A program made the position numbers and the translations under genes. A stretch of 64,000 bases of DNA from Microbulbifer sp. TB1203 (GTDB taxonomy: Bacteria; Pseudomonadota; Gammaproteobacteria; Pseudomonadales; Cellvibrionaceae): assembly GCF_030997045.1 (NCBI RefSeq), contig NZ_CP116899.1, positions 1,054,001-1,118,000 on the forward strand, read 5' to 3'. Under the pieces are notes generated by a model. That model did not search any database and had not been told where the DNA came from. It saw only the letters and a program-made list of their open reading frames with translations. Positions within the stretch are counted from its first letter, which is position 1, and the number at the start of each line of letters is the position of its first letter. Below are positions 1 to 8,646 of this stretch, piece after piece.

Positions 1-236
1 TGATGAGCCAGGCGCTGGTAAAACGCCTGAAAATCCAGGGCTTCATCATCCTCGACCACTACGGTCCCCGTCTCGACGATTTTCAGCGGGATATGTCGGC
101 ATGGCTCGCCGCCGGCAAGATCAAGTATCGGGAAGAAATTGTCGACGGACTCGAGAAGGCACCCCAGGCTTTTATGAGCCTGTTGGAGGGCGGCAATTTC
201 GGCAAGCTCGTGGTGCGCGTCGGCGCCGACAGCTGA
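1..236 (+). CDS. NADP-dependent oxidoreductase (CurA-like), C-terminal end
   Basis: Only the last 78 or so codons lie in the window; the gene is cut by the left edge. The end reads GFIILDHYGPRLDDFQRDM, then YREEIVDGLEKAPQAFM and a closing GGNFGKLVVRVG. This is the typical tail of the zinc-free medium-chain dehydrogenase/reductase family that includes E. coli curcumin reductase CurA, which reduces activated double bonds with NADPH. The catalytic and nucleotide-binding parts are outside the window, so substrate cannot be judged. The next gene follows after 27 bases on the same strand and could be co-transcribed. Confidence 0.8.
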   Translation, partial: MSQALVKRLKIQGFIILDHYGPRLDDFQRDMSAWLAAGKIKYREEIVDGLEKAPQAFMSLLEGGNFGKLVVRVGADS

Positions 237-263
237 TTTTTCAAAAACAAGGAAAGACTGGCG

Positions 264-938
264 ATGAAAATTTTGATGGTACTGACTTCCCACGACCAAC
301 TCGGTGATACCGGCAAGAAAACCGGTTTCTGGCTGGAGGAGTTGGCTGCGCCTTATTACGTCTTCAAGGATGCGGGCGCGGAGATAACCCTGGCCTCGCC
401 GAAGGGCGGCCAGCCACCCCTGGACCCGAAAAGCGAGGACCCGGATTCGCAAACCGAGTCCACCGAGCGCTTCCACAAGGATTCGGAGGCACAGGAGGCA
501 CTGGCCAATACAACGCCACTCGCCGACGTCGAGCTGGAGGACTACGACGGTGTCTTCTATCCGGGCGGTCACGGTCCCCTGTGGGACCTGGCGGAAGACA
601 AGGACTCCATCGCTCTGATCGAGTCCTTCTACGCCGCCGGCAAACCGGTCGCCGCGGTCTGCCATGGGCCGGGAGTGTTCCGCCATGCCAAGGGGACCGG
701 CGGTGAACCGCTGGTCAGCGGCAGGCGCGTCACCGGATTCGCCAATTCGGAAGAAGACGCGGTGGAGTTAACTGAGGTGGTGCCCTTCCTGGTGGAGGAC
801 ATGCTGCGGGCCAACGGCGGCCTCTACACCAAGGCGGAAGACTGGCAGGTCCATGTGGTCACCGACGGACAGCTAATCACCGGTCAGAACCCGGCCTCTT
901 CGGAGGAGGCTGCCAAAGCGCTGCTGGGCCGACTGTAA
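264..938 (+). CDS. Type 1 glutamine amidotransferase-like protein (DJ-1/PfpI family)
   Basis: A 224-residue protein with the DJ-1/PfpI fold. The nucleophile elbow is AAVCHGPG with Cys133 followed by His134, and a glutamate pair at residues 25-26 (GFWLEEL) is placed where the family's third active-site residue lies. The GGHGPLWDLA loop near residue 101 also fits. Members act as glyoxalase III/deglycase-type enzymes or chaperones rather than true amidotransferases; the exact reaction cannot be read from sequence. A GGAAAG-like ribosome site precedes the ATG. It sits 27 bases behind the CurA-like reductase, so the two may form a reactive-carbonyl detoxification pair (inference). Confidence 0.85.
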   Translation: MKILMVLTSHDQLGDTGKKTGFWLEELAAPYYVFKDAGAEITLASPKGGQPPLDPKSEDPDSQTESTERFHKDSEAQEALANTTPLADVELEDYDGVFYPGGHGPLWDLAEDKDSIALIESFYAAGKPVAAVCHGPGVFRHAKGTGGEPLVSGRRVTGFANSEEDAVELTEVVPFLVEDMLRANGGLYTKAEDWQVHVVTDGQLITGQNPASSEEAAKALLGRL

Positions 939-1114
939 CGCGCCAATGCGGCGGCTGCCATGGAGTACCGGCGGCCAGCCGCAGATACCCGGTTTTCGAA
1001 CCAGTCTGCCATCGACTCGTCATACCGGCGCAGCCTGCTATCCAGTACAGTAACGGCTTGCGCCGAAATGCCGGAAGCCCGGACCCCCTGTCCGCCCTTG
1101 CAGCCAATCCGCGG

Positions 1115-1166
1115 TTTAACTTGCGGCCAACTGAGAGTAAAATACCCGAGTAAGAAACTCGGTTAT
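1115..1166 (+). promoter_or_regulatory. Probable nfuA promoter with overlapping IscR operator
   Basis: A TAAAAT -10 box at 1138-1143 lies 17 bases after a weak -35 (TTTAAC, 1115-1120). Immediately downstream, 1142-1166 reads ATACCCGAG, seven spacer bases, then CTCGGTTAT. By my alignment it matches about 20 of 25 positions of the type 1 IscR consensus (ATAsyyGACT…AGTCrrsTAT). It overlaps the -10 box, so binding would be expected to repress. The gene served, nfuA, is an Fe-S carrier, which is the class IscR controls. Binding is inferred, not shown. Confidence 0.5.
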
Positions 1167-1178
1167 TTGAGAAGCTTT

Positions 1179-1781
1179 ATGTCACAACAGCCTTCAGACC
1201 TGAACGTCACTATCACCGAATCCGCCCAGGGTTACCTCCGTGAGCTGCTGGAGAAGCAGGACTGCGAGGGTATCGCTGTGCGTATGTTCGTATCGAATCC
1301 CGGCACCCCAAATGCGGAGACCTGCATTGCCTACTGCCGTCCCGGGGAGGAGCAGGAGGGAGACGTGATGGTGGAATACGAGGGTCTCAAGGCTTACTTT
1401 GAAGGGCGCAGCATCCCTTATCTGGACGAAGCCCGGGTGGACTACTCCACGGACAAGATGGGCGGCCAGCTCACCATTCGCGCGCCCAACTCGCGCATGC
1501 CGAAAGTCACTGACGACAGCCCCATCGAAGACCGTATCAACTACGTGCTCTACAGCGATATCAACCCCGGCCTCGCCGCCCACGGCGGCCAGGTGAGCCT
1601 GGTGGAAGTGACCGATGACCACTATGCGGTACTGAAATTCGGCGGCGGCTGCCAGGGCTGCGGCATGGTGGATATGACCCTGAAAGAGGGCGTGGAAAAG
1701 ACCTTGAAGGAAAAGATTCCCGAACTGGCCGGGGTCAAGGACATTACCGACCACACCGATACCTCCCAGGCCTACTACTGA
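1179..1781 (+). CDS. nfuA: Fe-S biogenesis protein NfuA
   Basis: A 200-residue Fe-S carrier (E. coli NfuA has 191) that delivers 4Fe-4S clusters to targets, especially under iron or oxidative stress. The N-terminal part is a degenerate A-type (IscA/HesB-like) domain. The C-terminal Nfu domain carries the cluster-binding CQGCGM motif in GGGCQGCGMVDMTLKEG. The reading frame is open upstream to 960, but homology begins at MSQQPSDLNVTITESA, so the ATG at 1179 is chosen. A probable IscR operator lies 13 bases before it and a strong terminator follows, so it appears monocistronic. Confidence 0.95.
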   Translation: MSQQPSDLNVTITESAQGYLRELLEKQDCEGIAVRMFVSNPGTPNAETCIAYCRPGEEQEGDVMVEYEGLKAYFEGRSIPYLDEARVDYSTDKMGGQLTIRAPNSRMPKVTDDSPIEDRINYVLYSDINPGLAAHGGQVSLVEVTDDHYAVLKFGGGCQGCGMVDMTLKEGVEKTLKEKIPELAGVKDITDHTDTSQAYY

Positions 1782-1796
1782 TCTGGACGAGATATA

Positions 1797-1822
1797 AAAA
1801 CGCGGGTAGAGCCGCGTTTTTT
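1797..1822 (+). terminator. Rho-independent terminator of nfuA
   Basis: A perfect 9-bp stem (AAAACGCGG / CCGCGTTTT) with a six-base loop is followed by a T run, 16 bases after the nfuA stop codon. Confidence 0.85.
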
Positions 1823-1857
1823 ATGCCCGCAGTGAAATCATTTCCAAACCTTCCCCC

Positions 1858-2079
1858 TGTAGGAGCGGCCGCTGGCCGCGATCGGCATTAGATAGGAGTA
1901 CAAACCTCGACGAGCAGATCCAACCACCGGGGACCTTTTGTGGGACCGTATGAGGCATGGATGCCGATTACGAGCGTACAGGGAGGTATTCACAGCGTGT
2001 CCCTCAAAAGGTCCCCCGGTGGTTGGATCGCCACTCACCTCGAACGGAAGCCGATCACGGCCAGCGGCCGCTCCTACAG
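1858..2079. repeat. Nested composite palindrome between nfuA and the antiporter gene
   Basis: The outer arms are GTAGGAGCGGCCGCTGGCCG (from 1859) and its near reverse complement ending at 2079, the GTAGGAGCGG family seen again at 14.6, 29.2, 52.8 and 60.4 kb. Inside lies a second inverted repeat: GATCCAACCACCGGGGACC from about 1917 against GGTCCCCCGGTGGTTGGATC ending near 2030. Between the inner arms is an unpaired stretch of about 65 bases. The whole is non-coding in any convincing frame. Confidence 0.75.
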
Positions 2080-2122
2080 CAGATAAATAAAACCCGCTCC
2101 CACACAAGTTTCCCGAACCCGA

Positions 2123-3220
2123 TCAAGGCACCATCGCGGTAAAAATAAATACCGCGAAAACCACCAGGTGCACGGACCCCTGCAGTATCGTGGCGCGCCC
2201 GCAGGACAGGGTCATGGTTGTCAACAGCAGGGTTAGCGCGAGCAGCGTTATTTCCTTGGCGGGCAGGCCGAGATGCATCGGCAGGTTCAGAAAGATGGAG
2301 GTAAAGACGACCGCGGGAATGGTCAGGCAGATACTGGCGAGCGCCGAGCCCAGGGTGAGGTTGAAGCTGATCTGCATGCGGTTGCGCAGGGCCGAACGGA
2401 TGGCGGCAGTGGTTTCCGGCAGCAGCACCATCGCGGCGATGGCGATACCCACTACCGCGTGGGGCATGTCCGCGCGCTGGACAAAACCTTCGATGGGGGG
2501 CGCCAGTGATTCCGCGAGGCCGACGACAGCAACCAGGGACAGGATCAGCAAAAGCAAACTGGACCCGGCGGCGAAAGTTGAAGGTATACGCTCCTCCCGG
2601 GTTTCGACGCCCTCGGCCTCGGGCAGGAAATAATCCCGGTGGCGGATGGTTTGCACAAAAATAAATACGCCGTACAGCAACAGCGATACTGCGCCGGCAA
2701 ATATCAATTGGGAGTTGGAAAAGGTCGGGCCTTCGGTACTGAAGGTGAAGTCCGGCAGTACCAGGACAGTGGTGACCAAGGTCGCGAGAACCGCCAGGGC
2801 CGGCGTCGTCCCCTCGGTGCGGAAGCCGAGGACCCTGTGCTTCAGGGCGCCCGCCAGCAGGCACAGGCCGATGACCCCGTTGCACACAATCATCACTGTC
2901 GCGAAAACCGTATCTCGCGCCAAGCCCTTGGAGGTTATGACGTCCGACAGCATCAGCGACAGGATCAGTGATACCTCGATCACTGTGACCGCCAGCGCGA
3001 GCACCAGTGAGCCGAAGGGCTCGCCCACGCGGCGCGCTATAACCTCCGCGTGATGAACGGCGACGAGTACCGCCACGATCAGCGCGGCCGCGGAAACCAG
3101 CAGAAGAAACCACCCCGGCGAACGTCCCCAGACCAGGGCCAGCACCCCGCAGGCGGCCAGTGGTGCGCCGATGCTCCACAGCTGGAATTTGCGCGACAAG
3201 CGGGTAATCAGTTGCAGCAT
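2123..3220 (-). CDS. ChaA-type calcium/sodium-proton antiporter
   Basis: A 365-residue integral membrane protein with about eleven hydrophobic segments, the length of E. coli ChaA (366). Two internal repeats each carry an acidic residue in a helix of the cation/Ca2+ exchanger type: the stretch with GEPFGSLVLALAVTVIEVSL and the later MVLLPETTAAIRSA. It probably exchanges Ca2+, Na+ or K+ for protons at the inner membrane. The start at MLQLITRLS is chosen because AGGGAC lies five bases upstream; the frame is open for 18 more codons. It is divergent from nothing and faces nfuA tail to tail across the composite palindrome. Confidence 0.85.
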   Translation of the reverse strand: MLQLITRLSRKFQLWSIGAPLAACGVLALVWGRSPGWFLLLVSAAALIVAVLVAVHHAEVIARRVGEPFGSLVLALAVTVIEVSLILSLMLSDVITSKGLARDTVFATVMIVCNGVIGLCLLAGALKHRVLGFRTEGTTPALAVLATLVTTVLVLPDFTFSTEGPTFSNSQLIFAGAVSLLLYGVFIFVQTIRHRDYFLPEAEGVETREERIPSTFAAGSSLLLLILSLVAVVGLAESLAPPIEGFVQRADMPHAVVGIAIAAMVLLPETTAAIRSALRNRMQISFNLTLGSALASICLTIPAVVFTSIFLNLPMHLGLPAKEITLLALTLLLTTMTLSCGRATILQGSVHLVVFAVFIFTAMVP

Positions 3221-3306
3221 AGGTCCCTTGCTTTCGGGTCTTCTGATTACTTGGGCAGTGTGAGAGAGCGGCACTCCGCCATTCAGTTTGGCCCAATTGT
3301 CGCGGT

Positions 3307-5850
3307 TTATGGCGAATCCATGCGCTTTTTAGTCTTGCTGGTTGCCTGCGCCGTCAGCGGATCATCCGGCCAGTAGTGTTTCTGGTACCTGATCCTGAGT
3401 TCCTTCTTCACTTCCTGATAGGTGTTGGCCCAGAAGCTGGCCAGGTCCCGGGTGACCTGCACCGGCCGCCGGGCGGGGGAGAGCAGGTGAATCATCAGGG
3501 GATACTGCCCCTTGAGAACCGCCGGGGTCTGCGCCAGGCCGAACATTTCCTGCAGGCGCACCGCCAGTACCGGCTCTTCCCCTTCGTAATCAATCGGAAT
3601 ACGTGAGCCACTGGGCGCGGTGAAATGGGTTGGAGCCAGTTCGTCTATCCGTTGCTGGCAGGGCCAGTCCAGCTGGCTTCGAAGTATGCTGTGCAGGTCG
3701 AGCTGTTTCAGTTGTTCCAGCTTGTTGAGGCCCTGTAGATGGGGAAGCAGCCAGTCTTCCAGAGATTCCCTCAGCGCCGCTTCACTCCAGTCCGGCAGTG
3801 CCAGCTCCGCCAGCAAATTGGGAAATTCATTCACATTGCCGCGCAGAAACTCTACCCGGGCGCGCAGGGCAAGGGCCTCTCTGCTCCAGGGCAGGGTACC
3901 CAGTCCCTTCTGGCGAATGGCATCCAGCAGGGCGCGGCTGAGCAATTCCGGGGAAATATTTTTTGCCGGCTGTTCATCCAGCACTATGCGTCCGAGGGTG
4001 GTGCGTTCGCTGGCAACGGCGCGATCGTTACTGTCATCCCAACGCACGGATTCGTTCCGCTCGATCAAATCGGCAAAGTACTCGCGCAAAACAGATTCGG
4101 AAATACGCGCGGCCAGCTGGATACGTGCATCGCGGCCCTGGCCGTCCAGATCCGCTATCACCAGGTAATCCGCCAGGGCCAGTTCGTCGTCGTGGGAGAA
4201 ATGGGCACCGCGGCCACTGGCCAACAGGAAGCGGCGCTCACGGTCGTGGCGGTTGCGGGCGATTCGATCCGGGTAGGCCAGGCCCAGCAGCGCGCCGGTG
4301 CGGTCGATATCGTCGATGCCGCTTGTGTTGCCTTCCACTCCCGGCAGCTGCCCCTGCCAGATTCCGGCCTGCTGGCGGATGCGCTGTATGGCGCCTTTGT
4401 CGGCATTTGGATTCTTAGTCCGGCCGAGGAGAACCTCCATGCGTTTGTGAATATCCCGGTCCCAGCGCTGTTCACCCCTGAATATATCCCGTTCGGAAAG
4501 CAGCGACGCCAAAAGGCAGGCCTCCCGCGCCAGGCCCCAGTCGAGGCTGCGGATCATCATATGGGCGAGGCGCGGATGGGTACCCAGTGCCAGCATCGCC
4601 TTGCCGTGTGCGGTGATGCGCTGTTCCCGGTCGAGGGCACCGAGTTGCTGCAACAGCTCCCGAGCCTGGGCCACGGGCCCGGTCGGCGGCGGGTCCAGCC
4701 AGCGCAGTTCGTCCACTTCGCGAACGCCCCAATGGGCCAGTTCCAGTACCAGTGGCGCCAGATCGCTGATCAGGATTTCCGGGGCGTTTTTCGGGGCCAG
4801 GCCCTGCTGCCGGGATTCGCTCCACAGGCGCAGGCACTGACCTTCGCTCAGGCGTCCGGCGCGGCCACAGCGCTGTGTGGCCGAGGCCTGGGAGATACTG
4901 GTGGTCACCAGGCGGTTCATGCCCGTGTTTGGGTCGAAGCGGGACTCCCGCATCAGGCCCGAATCCACCACCATGCGGATGCCCTCGATGGTGAGGCTGG
5001 TTTCCGCCACGTTGGTGGCCAACACGATTTTGCGCCGGCCGGGCGGGGAGGGCGCTATGGCGGTGTCCTGCTGCTGTTTACTCAGGTCCCCGTAGAGCGG
5101 GGCGATGGTGATCTCCCTCCGGTCGGCGAATTGTTCCCGCAACCGTTCCTCCACCTGCCTGATCTCGCCGACGCCGGGCAGAAAGGCCAGCAGGCTGCCG
5201 TCCTCCACATCCATCCACTCGGAAATCTTGCGGGCCATCAGCGCGGGCAGTTGGCGGTTGTCGTCGGGAACCTGGCGGTGTGGCAGGTAGTGAACGTGAA
5301 TCGGGAAGCTGCGGCCCTCACTGCTGACCACCGGCGCACCGCCGAGCAGGGTGGCCACCGCTTCGGTTTCCAGGGTGGCGGACATCACCAGCAGTTTCAG
5401 GTCCTCGCGCAGATACTCCTGGGATTGCAGGCACAGTGCCAGGGACAGATCCCCTTGCAGATTGCGCTCGTGGAATTCGTCGAAGATCACCAGTGCCGTC
5501 TGCGCGAGTTCCGGGTCCGACTGTAGCAGCCGGGTCAGGATTCCCTCGGTGACCACCAGTACGCGGGTTCTGCCACTCACCTTGCGCTCGGCACGGATCT
5601 GGTAGCCCACCGTCTGTCCGACCGGCTCTCCCAGCAGTTCCGCCATACGCGCAGCCGCACTGCGCGCCGCCAGTCGCCGCGGTTCCAGCATGATAATGTT
5701 TCTGCCTTCCAGCCAGTCGCAGTCCAGCAGCGCCAGCGGCACCACAGTGGTCTTGCCGGCGCCGGGTGGGGCCTGGAGGACGACATTGTTGTGTCGGCCC
5801 AGGGCGGAGAGCAGTTCGGGTAAAGCGGCGTGAATGGGTAACTCTGACAT
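3307..5850 (-). CDS. hrpB: ATP-dependent RNA helicase HrpB
   Basis: An 847-residue DExH-box helicase. Visible motifs in order: Walker A APPGAGKTT near residue 30, the DEFH box in VIFDEFHERN near 125, SAT (MSATLE), and motif VI QRCGRAGR near 350. These are followed by the helicase-associated and HrpB-specific C-terminal regions. HrpB proteins are widespread in gammaproteobacteria and their cellular role is poorly defined. I chose MSELPIHAALPELL; a second ATG three codons upstream is possible. TATAAT sits about 10 bases before the start, so the transcript may have almost no leader. Confidence 0.92.
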   Translation of the reverse strand: MSELPIHAALPELLSALGRHNNVVLQAPPGAGKTTVVPLALLDCDWLEGRNIIMLEPRRLAARSAAARMAELLGEPVGQTVGYQIRAERKVSGRTRVLVVTEGILTRLLQSDPELAQTALVIFDEFHERNLQGDLSLALCLQSQEYLREDLKLLVMSATLETEAVATLLGGAPVVSSEGRSFPIHVHYLPHRQVPDDNRQLPALMARKISEWMDVEDGSLLAFLPGVGEIRQVEERLREQFADRREITIAPLYGDLSKQQQDTAIAPSPPGRRKIVLATNVAETSLTIEGIRMVVDSGLMRESRFDPNTGMNRLVTTSISQASATQRCGRAGRLSEGQCLRLWSESRQQGLAPKNAPEILISDLAPLVLELAHWGVREVDELRWLDPPPTGPVAQARELLQQLGALDREQRITAHGKAMLALGTHPRLAHMMIRSLDWGLAREACLLASLLSERDIFRGEQRWDRDIHKRMEVLLGRTKNPNADKGAIQRIRQQAGIWQGQLPGVEGNTSGIDDIDRTGALLGLAYPDRIARNRHDRERRFLLASGRGAHFSHDDELALADYLVIADLDGQGRDARIQLAARISESVLREYFADLIERNESVRWDDSNDRAVASERTTLGRIVLDEQPAKNISPELLSRALLDAIRQKGLGTLPWSREALALRARVEFLRGNVNEFPNLLAELALPDWSEAALRESLEDWLLPHLQGLNKLEQLKQLDLHSILRSQLDWPCQQRIDELAPTHFTAPSGSRIPIDYEGEEPVLAVRLQEMFGLAQTPAVLKGQYPLMIHLLSPARRPVQVTRDLASFWANTYQEVKKELRIRYQKHYWPDDPLTAQATSKTKKRMDSP

Positions 5851-5950
5851 GGGCGGCATTATAACGGGCTGGGGACCCGTCGAGATATGAGCGAAAACTG
5901 AGCCTGTAGGCCGGGGTGAACGCATAAGCTAAGCGTGGGTACGATGACCC

Positions 5951-6032
5951 TGTAGGATGGGCAAAGCGAAGCGTGCCCATCACAGCCCTGGATTGATGGG
6001 CATGCCACTACGCTCCTTTGCCCATCCTACAA
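5951..6032. repeat. GTAGGATGGGCAAAG-family palindrome, copy 1
   Basis: Arms TGTAGGATGGGCAAAGCG and CTCCTTTGCCCATCCTACA with an imperfect inner stem (GCGTGCCCATC / GATGGGCATGCC). Near-identical copies occur at 14436-14515 and 25970-26047, and an interrupted one at 60458-60558. It lies between hrpB and the endonuclease gene, where a structured RNA could stabilise or end transcripts. Confidence 0.8.
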
Positions 6033-6094
6033 GAAGAAATCGCTTAACTTAGTGCCATTACGTCCGAGGCGACAGCCCGGAACTGACCCGGGGA

Positions 6095-7372
6095 TTATTG
6101 CCCCCAGATGGACTCTACATATTCCGGATGGTCCACGAAGGGATTGCGGTTGCCCTGGAACTCCTGGGCCGCATCGTTGCGGTCAAGTTCCCACTGGCTC
6201 ACGGGGTCGGCATAGTGCCAGTCGATCAGCAGCTGCAGTGCCCAGTCTTCAAACACCTGATTACTGGAGCCGTCCAGCACGGCATCACCATAGATGCTGT
6301 AGTTTTCCCAGCCGGCAATCACGTTTTGGTAGCGGGTGGCCATATAGAAGTGGGCGCGCGCCACGTCGCCCTTGAACTCGTCAATGGGCTCGAACACTGT
6401 GCCGGTATAGCCCTGGCTGGACTGGCCGGAACCGAGTTTGCTGCCGTTGCTGGACACGGCGCTGGTGGTGGCCACCTCACCATAGGGATAGCTGGAGCGC
6501 AGGGCGTTGACATAGCCGTCGGAGGCAAAGATGTGGTGCACGTCGGTATTCATCGGCGATACGGCGCCACCGAACCAGGAGCGCGGAAAGCTGTGCTCGC
6601 GGTTGTAGCAGTCGCCCTCGCTGTCGTAGTTGCCACACTGGTCGCTCACCGCGGTGTAGTTGTAGGAATCGCTGCCGGTGGGCTTTTCCGAATAGATATC
6701 CAGAATCGATCCGTCCTGCTCGTAGTGGTAGTCCAGATCGTTGACGGCGTAGAAATTCCACAGTGCGCTGTAACTCTGGACGGAGTGATCCCTGATAATG
6801 TTGTAGAGCGCCGTTTTCAGGCTGTAGCCGCTCAGGCCCTTCGCGGGGTCATAATAGCCGTCATGGCTGTCACTGTCGCTGGTGTCTGTGGGTTCAAAGG
6901 CATCCACATAAACCACTTCGGTGCCGTCGAAGCCCGACCGGTCATAGAACCGCAGCCCCACCTCGATGGTGCCGCTGGAACTGGCGGTGAAGCTGTAGCT
7001 GAGCTGCTGCCACTGGCCGGTGAGCGAATAGTTGGTGTAATCGCGATAGCCGTTAACGTAGAGGCGCGCACTCACATGGCCTTCGGTGTGGCGGACCCAT
7101 ACGGAAAAATCATAAGTCTGTCCCGCGGTAACACTCACCGTCTGCCGAAAATCCGTCGAGGACTGTTCGCCGGTTTTGACGGTTATCGCCGCTGAAGAAT
7201 TGCCGCCGTAAACGACGGATGTGCTTTGGTTGACACTGATGCCTGAGTCGATGGTGGTCCAGCCGTCGGGATTGCCGCCAGTCCAGTTTTCGAAATCACC
7301 GTTTGCCACATCGGCATTCGCCCACTGGCTGAATACCGATAACAACAAAAACACACCAAGGTATTGTTTCAT
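6095..7372 (-). CDS. Secreted endonuclease I family nuclease with N-terminal beta-sandwich module
   Basis: A 425-residue exported protein. Residues 1-20 form a signal peptide ending QWANA, followed by a carbohydrate-binding-like module (NGDFENWTGGNPDGWTT … to about residue 155). Then comes the EndA/NucM nuclease domain starting near YYDPAKGLSGYSLK. The nuclease core is recognisable in NREHSFPRSWFGG and MNTDVHHIFASDGYVN, with the His and Asn residues of the Mg2+-dependent beta-beta-alpha-metal site. It probably degrades extracellular or periplasmic DNA/RNA. The start MKQYLGVFLLL gives a proper signal peptide; the frame is open 11 codons further. Confidence 0.88.
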   Translation of the reverse strand: MKQYLGVFLLLSVFSQWANADVANGDFENWTGGNPDGWTTIDSGISVNQSTSVVYGGNSSAAITVKTGEQSSTDFRQTVSVTAGQTYDFSVWVRHTEGHVSARLYVNGYRDYTNYSLTGQWQQLSYSFTASSSGTIEVGLRFYDRSGFDGTEVVYVDAFEPTDTSDSDSHDGYYDPAKGLSGYSLKTALYNIIRDHSVQSYSALWNFYAVNDLDYHYEQDGSILDIYSEKPTGSDSYNYTAVSDQCGNYDSEGDCYNREHSFPRSWFGGAVSPMNTDVHHIFASDGYVNALRSSYPYGEVATTSAVSSNGSKLGSGQSSQGYTGTVFEPIDEFKGDVARAHFYMATRYQNVIAGWENYSIYGDAVLDGSSNQVFEDWALQLLIDWHYADPVSQWELDRNDAAQEFQGNRNPFVDHPEYVESIWGQ

Positions 7373-7839
7373 CACTATTGTCCTGAGGATTGCAGTTGGG
7401 GACACAAAGAGAGAACCCGTCCCGATATACCGCTATAGCTGCTCGTTCAAGGGGGCAATTGGAACAGGTGTGGAATCCGGAGCTCCACATCTGCTTGGGC
7501 ACTGATCAATCCACTGGCGACTACGAAACTGTTGCAGGACACACCTGGTGATCGGCTGGTCAGCCTCATGAAGCCCTTAATAAACAAGCAGCTATAATGG
7601 TTGCCCGTCACAATAGTGTTTATATATGACAGTATTTGGTGCGCTTCTGTGATCAATACAAATTAGTGCAGCCCGCCGTGTTGGCGGATCTTTATATGAA
7701 TTGGCTGACCTTTATGGTGGACCGGAGCGCCATAAAAGTGAATTCGGAGCACGATAAAATGGCAGACTTCCGCATCGAAAGCCTGCGCCAAAAAAGAATA
7801 CTGCGCAAAAGACAGTTCCGTTAGGTTGACTGCTGGATT
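7373..7839. other. Intergenic stretch without a supported gene
   Basis: About 470 bases, AT-richer than the surroundings. Short open frames exist on both strands, but none has a convincing ribosome site, homology or composition. No repeat of the palindrome families is seen here. Confidence 0.5.
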
Positions 7840-7983
7840 CTAGACTTGAATGCCAAAGATCTGAACCAACCCGACAATGATCAAATAGATAGCGACTATG
7901 TAGTTGAGCAGTCTTGGCCATATCAGTATTGCGATGCCCGAGAGTACGGAGATAACGGGTACCAATTCAAAATGTAAAGTCAT
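7840..7983 (-). CDS. DUF3096-type small membrane protein
   Basis: A 47-residue frame beginning MTLHFELVPVISVLSGI and ending IIVGLVQIFGIQV. Two hydrophobic segments are separated by WPRLLNYIVAIYL, the pattern of the tiny DUF3096 family of inner-membrane proteins. An AAGGG ribosome site lies about nine bases before the ATG, which supports translation. The gene is too short for ordinary length cut-offs. The function of the family is unknown, and the neighbours (nuclease upstream, trxC downstream) give no hint. Confidence 0.8.
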   Translation of the reverse strand: MTLHFELVPVISVLSGIAILIWPRLLNYIVAIYLIIVGLVQIFGIQV

Positions 7984-8103
7984 ATCCATTCACCCTTCAC
8001 TGTGTGATTTTCTACGCCAGCCGATAAGCCTTGTTCGTAATTGTCGACCTTAATGTAGTCGAGGATTGCGATAAACGCATCAGTATTGTCGGGGTTTTAC
8101 TTG

Positions 8104-8559
8104 CTAGTGGGTCAAGAAAGGTTGTTGCTGGTACAACCACTGCTTAAACTGGGTTTTGGGCAGTGCGCCTGACAGCCGCGCAACCTCCCGGCTACCATAG
8201 AACACCATCAGGGTCGGAATGGAACGGATTTGGTAATTCGTCGCAGTGCTTGGGTTGGCCTGGGTATCCAGCTTGATAAAAGTGGCCCGGGTCGCCATCT
8301 CCGCCGCCACCTGGCCGAAAACCGGTGCAAATTGTCGGCAGGGGCCACACCAGGGCGCCCAGAAATCCACGACCACCGGCAGCCCCGACGTATCGATAAA
8401 GCGGCGGAAGTTCTGGTCGGTGGCCTCGATCGGCCGCCCGTTAAGCAGCGCGCTCCGGCATTTGCCGCACAGGGGCCGGTCGCTGAGTTTGTGGGCGGGC
8501 ACGCGGTTGATTGTGCCGCAAGCGGGGCAGACAATCTGCACAGGGGAGGTATCGGTCAT
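8104..8559 (-). CDS. trxC: Thioredoxin 2 (TrxC)
   Basis: A 151-residue cytoplasmic thioredoxin with the extra N-terminal zinc ribbon that separates TrxC from TrxA: CPAC at residues 11-14 and CGKC at 31-34. The redox site is WCGPC (Cys71/Cys74), and the cis-proline loop is SIPTLMVF. It reduces disulfides with electrons from thioredoxin reductase and is usually induced by oxidative stress. Apparently transcribed alone. Confidence 0.95.
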   Translation of the reverse strand: MTDTSPVQIVCPACGTINRVPAHKLSDRPLCGKCRSALLNGRPIEATDQNFRRFIDTSGLPVVVDFWAPWCGPCRQFAPVFGQVAAEMATRATFIKLDTQANPSTATNYQIRSIPTLMVFYGSREVARLSGALPKTQFKQWLYQQQPFLTH

Positions 8560-8646
8560 TCGCGGATCTCAGCAGGTCAATGCTGGCAAGTATATCTGTA
8601 TTCGGTTGCCTGATTTTTAATCTATGTGTCGGCAGCCATGTATACT

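Noticed and set aside
960..1178. 73-codon N-terminal extension of NfuA
   Set aside because: It contains the predicted promoter and IscR site and has no similarity to NfuA; the length from the ATG at 1179 already fits the family.
3739..5526. 595-codon plus-strand open frame inside hrpB
   Set aside because: It is antisense to an intact helicase with all motifs; no domain or ribosome site; a high-GC shadow frame.
7636..7824. 62-codon plus-strand frame in the 7.4-7.8 kb gap
   Set aside because: No ribosome site, no recognisable domain, and composition no different from the surrounding non-coding DNA.
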